DNA of 64,000 nt. It comes from Molossus alvarezi. Lineage: Eukaryota; Chordata; Mammalia; Chiroptera; Molossidae. The position numbers were made by a program, and so were the translations under genes. Of this stretch, positions 58,201-64,000 are shown one piece after another. The stretch lies in contig CM073898.1 in the NCBI GenBank assembly GCA_037176705.1, forward strand, positions 25,032,488-25,096,487, written 5' to 3'. The notes beneath the pieces are model-generated. The model saw nothing but the letters and a program-made list of their open reading frames with translations. It was not told the origin of the DNA and made no database searches. Positions within the stretch are counted from its first letter, which is position 1, and each line of letters begins with the position of its first letter.

Positions 58201-60915
58201 AGAAAGGGTCACAGGTACCCCTCTTGTTATTATGCTTCGTCATTACCTGTGCGACACTCACATTCTTCTGCACATGTCAACTATTACATAATAATAAGGA
58301 GAAAATCGTTTGGCCAGGCTTTTCTGAGAACACAAGAACAAAATTGTTCCAGTTTCTCATGATTCTCCCTGAGCTCACAGACTTACCAACACCCAGTGTT
58401 AGGGCTGGATAGGACAGCGAGGTCATCCAGGCCTGACACTAAATTTACAGATCAGAAAACTGAGATGCAGTGACCATAGGCGACTGTTCTGTAATCACCT
58501 GTCAGAGCCGGGAGTCAAATCCAGTTACTCTGACACTGCTTCCCTTGGACCAAGTTCCCAGAACATGCCTTTCAGTTTGATGAATAATGAAAACTCTTTA
58601 TCTTCTTTATCTCTGAGACCTGACCCAAGGCCTGACAATTTGTTGACCTTCAAAATGTTTGTTAACTGTATTTTATGGAATTCTCAGTGGATTGTCCACA
58701 AGGCATCTCAAAAATGGTAAAAAGTAATTTTTTCTCATGGTTCAATAGCTTCAAACAAACAAACAAACAAAAAAGATTCCTGGAAGCAAAACAGAAGAAA
58801 CCATCAGTCATGTAATTAATGGGCATTCCCAGAACCCGTACACGTAGGCACATGGGAGGAGAGATCTAACAGAAGGGAGGACAGAGATCTCTGCAGAGAC
58901 CATGGATGCATTTTCCAGCAGGCCAACCTCGTGTGACTGACTTCTTTAGCCGAAGGTGGAGAATTCAGAAGAAAGGAGCCAAACCCTGTGAATGTGTCTT
59001 TGTTGCTTCCGAGGCAAGGAGTTGCTAGGATTGTGGGTTGGCTTCGGAATGAGCAGTGGAAGCATATTCTCTTTCATTATATCTGCATAACAGGCTGCCT
59101 GATCCCACACTGTGTGTGTTAGTTCCTGACAAGGCAAGCGGTTTCCACCTACTCACTGTTGGCTTCCCTGAACCTCACCTTTCCCAAGTCCCTAGTCCTT
59201 TGTGGTGAAAGTCCTTGCAGGTATTACTCTTCCTCCCTTGGTTTCCCAGGCCTTCCCTGTCACCAGAAGGCTGGGCCAGGGTCCTCATTTGGGGGGAATT
59301 TGCAGCAAGCCTCCTTCTGTATCTCTTGCTGGAAGACTGCTCAGCAAAGGCTCTCAAAGCAGAGCTGTGGACCTGGCCTCCTGTGATGCTAGGCCCAAGG
59401 CCTCCCAGTGTGGCCAGGTCTCCCCAGCTGCCATTGCCAGTGGCCAAGGTCTCTGATTCAACCTCAACACCTTCTGGAGGGAACGTGTTGACAGACCAAG
59501 ACTTTCAAGTCCTCTCAGCCAGAAACTTAATATATTTCCTCCCTTGTACGCCAATCTTTTACATCCCTCAATAAAGTTTTTTGTTTTCTTCACCAAGTCC
59601 TACGCAATTCTCAATAACTATATTTGTAGGTATATTCTCTTTGAGTTGACCACGGCCAGCACTAAAAGGCCTTGAGACGCCTGCTGGCAGCGGGGGGTCT
59701 AAGATGACCTTAGCCAGGACGGCACTGTCTGTTTTCTCCAAGCAAACCACCTCTCCCCACGAAGAAGCAGCACCGTCCTGGGTGCTGTGGGAAGACCAGG
59801 TGCTCACTTGTCGGTTCTGGTTTGCACAGGTCCTTCCCCACGAGGCTGCAGACAGGGCACTGCTCACCACAGTGGAAGCCTGGACATGGTTCCCCACACT
59901 ACAGTCATGGCAGGAGCAGGCGTGGCCACCAGGGTTGGTCACTGTCCTTGGCCACGCCTGCCTGGGGCTGTGGGCAGATGACAGGAAATGCGTTATCCTC
60001 AGCCGAACTCACTGGGTGCCTATTCTGAGGAACAGCAGCTTCAGTCACAGGTATATAACACCTGATTTATAGGTGATGTTTGTGCTTTGGGCTAAATTGA
60101 AGTTTTATTTCCAGCGAACTTGGGTTTCAACTTCTGCACCAAGTTTTTAAAATTATGACAAAACATTTTGGAATTAATTTCAAAAATAATCAAATCAAGA
60201 GCCCAGAGCAGAGACACCGAAGATCGGGGAAGATAGGCTACAATAACAAAAGTTGCTGAAATGTAAACAGAAACAATACAAATTACCAAATAAGATTCGA
60301 GGAAAGATAGACTATCTACATAGACTAATTATGTTTTTTAAAATAGAGAGAGCTGCCAAACAGTTACCATCTCCAAGAATCACAGAGCCCAGAATTTAAA
60401 AACAAACAAACAAACAAAAACAACCCTATGATTAAAATCAGGGTGATAGTGGAAGGAACATGAAGGAAAACAGACGCTTGTGAATGTGGAGAATATAAAT
60501 GAAAAAAACCTAAGCAAAATGAAAAGAAAATAAAGGACTTCAAAGGTCACAAGGCACTACCAATTAGTGTAACCTAGAACAGACTCTTCCCTTTTACCTC
60601 CTGTAAAGTGAGTTTGGTCCTTCTGTGAACTGATGTATGGATTTTAAACAATGGTCTCATTATCTATAGTATTATCTTAAGCTTATGAAATACATAAAAA
60701 GGCATGTTTATTCAAAAAGACCAAGCTTTTAAAAAGTAAAAGTAAAATAATTTTAAAACAAAAAAGAAGGTAATACTTTTTTTTTAAGTTTGAGAATTTT
60801 TAAAAAGTTAAGAGGAAATGATGGAATTAGAAGACAGGGAAAGGAAATCCAACTTATGAATAATTGAAGGAACAAGAGCCAAATCATTAAATTAATGGGA
60901 AGTAAAGACACATAT
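58201..60915. other. Unassigned DNA with MIR-like relic; possible LTR-like 3' end at 59,570
   Basis: 58,400-58,540 ('aggtcatccaggcctgacac', 'tacagatcagaaaactgaga', 'gagccgggagtcaaatccag') looks like an antisense MIR-type relic. A polyadenylation-like 'aataaagttttttgttttct' sits at 59,570. The region before it has many overlapping frames (59,159-59,574), but no domain is recognised. (CAAA)n runs lie near 58,755 and 60,402. Confidence 0.45.
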
Positions 60916-61125
60916 TGCCTGGCCAGTGTGGTTCAGTGGCTGATTGTCGGCCCATGCACCAAGAGGTCACCGGTTCGATTCCCAGCCAGGACACATGCCC
61001 AGGTTGTGGGCCCAATCCCCAGTGGGGGGCATGCAGGAGGCAGCCAATCAATGTTCTCTCTCATTGATGTTTCTCTCTCTCTCCCTCTCCCTTCCTCTCT
61101 CTTTAAAATCAATAAAGAAAAAAGA
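60916..61125 (+). mobile_element. VES SINE (type B)
   Basis: It starts tgcctggccagtgtggttca, with B-box 'cggttcgattcc', 'gcatgcaggaggcagccaat', 'tcattgatgtttctctctct' and end 'ttaaaatcaataaagaaaa'. Classic VES organisation. Confidence 0.92.
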
Positions 61126-61340
61126 ATTTTTTAAGAAACTTATTGATAATAAAACTTTCCTTAAATAAAAGCCTTAAATGAACTTAATAAAAGGGTACAC
61201 TGGGTCCCAGAGGAAAATGACTTAAATGGTTCACATGTAAACAGGTTCTAAAAATATTCTATACTTCAAATTATAAAGACACCTTTGAGTATTGTCTGAA
61301 GTTAATAATCAGAACCGATGATTTCTTTGTTTGGCATTTT
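61126..61340. other. Unassigned AT-rich DNA
   Basis: No recognised element. Confidence 0.5.
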
Positions 61341-61343
61341 GCC

Positions 61344-61451
61344 TTTTTTTTTTTTTTTTTTTTTTTGGTACATGCCCCTAGTGGGAACTGAACCCGGGAC
61401 TCTCTGGTCCGCAGGCCAATGCTCCAACTGCTGAACCAAACCAGCCAGGGC
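61344..61451 (-). mobile_element. Mini-SINE: tRNA-like head only, minus strand
   Basis: A poly-T of about 23 (the reversed tail, 61,344-61,366) is followed immediately by the reverse complement of an 85-bp SINE head. Read in reverse it is 'gccctggctggtttggttca', B-box 'gggttcagttcc', 'ctaggggcatgtacc', A-tail. The SINE body and 3' end are absent. Same end point and same diagnostic 'ctagggg' as at 38,984 and 62,824. Confidence 0.9.
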
Positions 61452-62329
61452 AGCCATTTTTTAATATTTAACCTTTATGAATATTTTTAAATTTTAGTTT
61501 TAGTCTTAGATATATATTATAGAATCAGGAGTTGTTTTGTGATGTAATATAAAATATTTTTTAATTGATAAAAGAAATGTTTGTCATATTATTTTATTTT
61601 TTCAAATCGCTTATGTAAATATTTTATTATGCAGAGTCTTTGTTGTGCTTGATCATTCTGGCAATAAGATCAAGTCACCTATAAGGAATAAGTCAGGATG
61701 ACCTTAGGTTTCTCCACAGTAACACTCAGTGCTAGAAAACGGTGGAACAGTAACTCCAAAATCCTCCTAGAAAGAAAATGTGATCTACAGATTTGTTTTT
61801 ATCCAGCCAGTCTTTTATTCAATTACAAAAGCAACCAACTGTTTTGAACATGCAAGAACCAGGGAATATAGTTCTAGTGAGCCCTTCTTGAGGACTCTAA
61901 TAGATTTAAAAAAAAAAATACATCCAATTGCAAGATGACAGGAAAAAAACTGTGATGAAAATATTGGTGGTATTAAATGAATCTATTGAACTGTAGAATG
62001 CAGACCTAAGCAAATATGAACAGTAACATTGGAAGGTGGCCATCTGGTTAATTCAGAACATGTTTGTTTAGTTACCTTTAGATTGTCATCATACCCGAAA
62101 CACAAAATGTAAGCATTTTCTGGAGAATGTGAGATCAATCTGTAGCTCTCCTGTCTGAGAAATTCAGGTGTAAGCAACCAACATTTTGAGGCATGTGATC
62201 TATTAACTAAAGATTGATCTCTTATAAATCTTGCCTTATAAATATATGCTCAGGACATTATTCAATGTGTGTTGTATATTAAATAGCAAGACTGGGTGGA
62301 AAGTACAGTTCTCATAATACCCCCTGCTT
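61452..62329. other. Unassigned AT-rich DNA
   Basis: No recognised element. Confidence 0.5.
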
Positions 62330-63250
62330 CGTTCCCACACACAACCTCCTTAATTATCAACATCTCAAACTAGAATGGTACATTTATTACAATTAATAAA
62401 CCTACAATGACATATCATTATCACTCAAAGTTCATAGATTACACTAGGGTTCACCTTCTACGGGTTTTGACCAATGAATGACAACATGTATCTACCATTG
62501 TAGTATCATACAGAATAATTAATTTCACTGCTCTACAATTTTTCTGTGTTCCACCTATTCATCCCTCCCTCGCTCTTGGCCCCTGGCAATCACTGATATT
62601 TTTACTGTCTCCATAGTTTTGCCTTTTTCAGAATGTCATGCACTTAGAATCATACAGTATGTAGCCTTTCTTAGACAGGCTTCTTTTACATAGTAATAAT
62701 ATGCATTTAAGGTTTCTTCTTGTCTTGTCCTGGCTTAATAGTCCATCTCTTTTTAGCACTGAATAATAGTCTATTGTCAAGACAGGCCACAACTTATATA
62801 TCCAGTCACATTTGTTTGTGTGTGGTATGTACCCCTAGCGGAAACCAAACCCGGGACTCTCTGGTCTGCAGGTCAACGCTCAACCACTGAGCCAAACTGG
62901 CCAGGGCTCCATTCACCTATTAAAGGACATCTTGGTTGCTTCCAAGTTTGGGGCAGTTATGAATAAAGCTGCTGTAAACATCCAGTTGCAGATTTTTGTG
63001 TGGGCACACAATTGCTGGATCGTGCAGTAAGAATATGTTTAGTTTTGTAAGAAACTGCCAAACTGTACAGACTTTGCATTGCCATCAACAATGAATGAGA
63101 GTTCTGGTTGCTCCACATCCTCCTCAGCAGTTGGTGTTGTCAGTGTTTTTAATTTTGCCCATTCTAATAGGTGTGCTGTGGTATCTTGCAGTTGTCTTAA
63201 TGTCATAATTTTGTCAATTAGACAGCAACATTTTTTGGAAGCTTTTCCCT
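62330..63250 (-). mobile_element. Old L1 (L1M-type) 3' part, minus strand
   Basis: Antisense 3' UTR and ORF2 end: 'tagaatggtacatttattac', 'ttcaccttctacgggttttg', 'ctggcaatcactgatatttt', 'tcttggttgcttccaagttt', 'aactgccaaactgtacagac', 'ttgcccattctaataggtgt'. Interrupted by a mini-SINE at 62,811-62,907. Confidence 0.88.
62812..62907 (-). mobile_element. Mini-SINE: tRNA-like head only, minus strand
   Basis: The 84-bp body 62,824-62,907 is the reverse complement of a SINE head ending 'ctaggggtacatacc'. The tail has decayed to 'tttgtttgtgtgt'. The flanks tccagtcacat (62,801-62,811) and tccattcacct (62,908-62,918) are a 9/11 TSD. The insertion lies inside an old L1 whose text continues on both sides. 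Confidence 0.88.
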
Positions 63251-64000
63251 CACTTGGTATTTGCTTTTCCTGTTCCTTTTCTTCTCTCTTCATGCAACAT
63301 TTTTTGTATATTAATCTTGTGATGGCTTCTTTCTTATTACTTTTTACAAAAACAGGTGATATTTTCCTGTATCAGCTTTTGCTTTCTTACTCCTGTTACT
63401 TCCCTGTATTAGTGAACAACTTATGCTGAAAATGGAGACAGAGAAAGTGAAAAATAGGGCAGCCCATAGCCCCTTTTCCTCCCCGTCCCTCCCTGCTTAC
63501 CAGAGAGCCAAAGGTGGGGAGGGAGGTAGAATTCGTGCACGTGAAGAACTGAAGTGAAAACAGCTGAGTTAGGTGTGTGCTGTGTTTCTCCTGCTCTGGT
63601 AACAACAAAATATATGAGCATGTGCACACTACAAAAATAAACTGTGCGATTTCAATGATTATATAGAAGACTCACATGCTCTTATATTTACTCACTTAAA
63701 ACTGGCATTGAATAATACAAAGATAAATGTAAAAGCCATGTTAATTAATATTAAATTTTAACTTTACTTAGAACATTAAACAGTAAATAAAAAAGACATG
63801 GTAACAAGTCAAGAGGGAGAGAGAGACCACAGAAGAAAGGGAAAAGCCTTATATTTTAGGACTTTTAATAGCACTTTCCCCCTGATATTTGAACAAGGGT
63901 CTTGCACTTCCATTTCGCACTGGGCCTGACAAACCAGGTAGCCAGCCCTACACAGGAGGTTAGTCCTGCAAAGACCTGAAAGATGAGCTATCTCAACCCC
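63251..64000. other. Unassigned DNA
   Basis: No recognised gene or repeat to the window end. Confidence 0.5.

Overview
This is a stretch of mammalian nuclear DNA, almost certainly from a bat. The evidence is about fifteen tRNA-derived SINEs of the bat VES type (heads resembling 'ccctggccggtttggctcag' with A- and B-box promoter blocks), LINE-1 copies of several ages, old mammalian MIR/L2/MaLR-like relics, and a remnant of a SPIN-type hAT transposon (a horizontally transferred family known from vespertilionid bats). Two kinds of VES SINE occur: type A with a 'tgtcctcgggtgaggat' tail and type B ending in 'aatcaataaa'. Together with SPIN this points to a yangochiropteran, probably vespertilionoid, bat; the species cannot be named from the sequence. 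I found no convincing host protein-coding exon, tRNA, rRNA or other RNA gene. The window reads as intergenic or intronic DNA built by repeated retrotransposon insertion.

Layout. 1-1,863: little recognised (possible L2 relic). 1,864-8,243: a near full-length decayed L1 (+) with target-site duplications (TSDs) and three nested SINEs. 8,244-12,660: mostly unassigned, with ATAC and GGAA microsatellites. 12,665-13,047: MaLR-like relic and SPIN remnant. 13,056-18,430: unassigned DNA, MIR, SINEs, a 5'-only fragment of an L1-derived element (-), an old L1 fragment and a G-rich minisatellite. 18,434-24,340: a short L1 3' end (+) facing a long L1 (-) that keeps its 5' UTR but has lost its 3' end. 24,440-25,610: a 1.1-kb pyrimidine-rich satellite. 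27,071-29,612: a young 5'-truncated L1 (-) with about 750 uninterrupted ORF2 codons. 30,690-34,390: old L1, MIR and other relics. 34,760-36,965: an intact ORF1-only L1 derivative (HAL1-type) with perfect 17-bp TSDs and an intact 313-codon ORF1. 37,400-39,320: old L1 with three SINE insertions. 41,650-54,350: old L1, MIR, L2 and a 1.1-kb young L1 3' end. 54,355-58,200: two more HAL1-type copies head-to-tail. 58,201-64,000: mostly unassigned, two SINEs, one more old L1.

How the parts work together. Autonomous L1s (ORF1 + ORF2) supply the reverse transcriptase/endonuclease. VES SINEs (pol III) and the HAL1-type elements (5' UTR promoter + ORF1, ORF2 deleted, L1-like 3' UTR) are non-autonomous passengers that must use it in trans. 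The most notable signals are (i) the HAL1-type family, whose copies share one ORF2 deletion junction, 5' UTR structural variants and an antisense open frame in the 5' UTR, and (ii) three very short SINEs that consist only of the tRNA-like head, all ending at the same point and sharing diagnostic bases.
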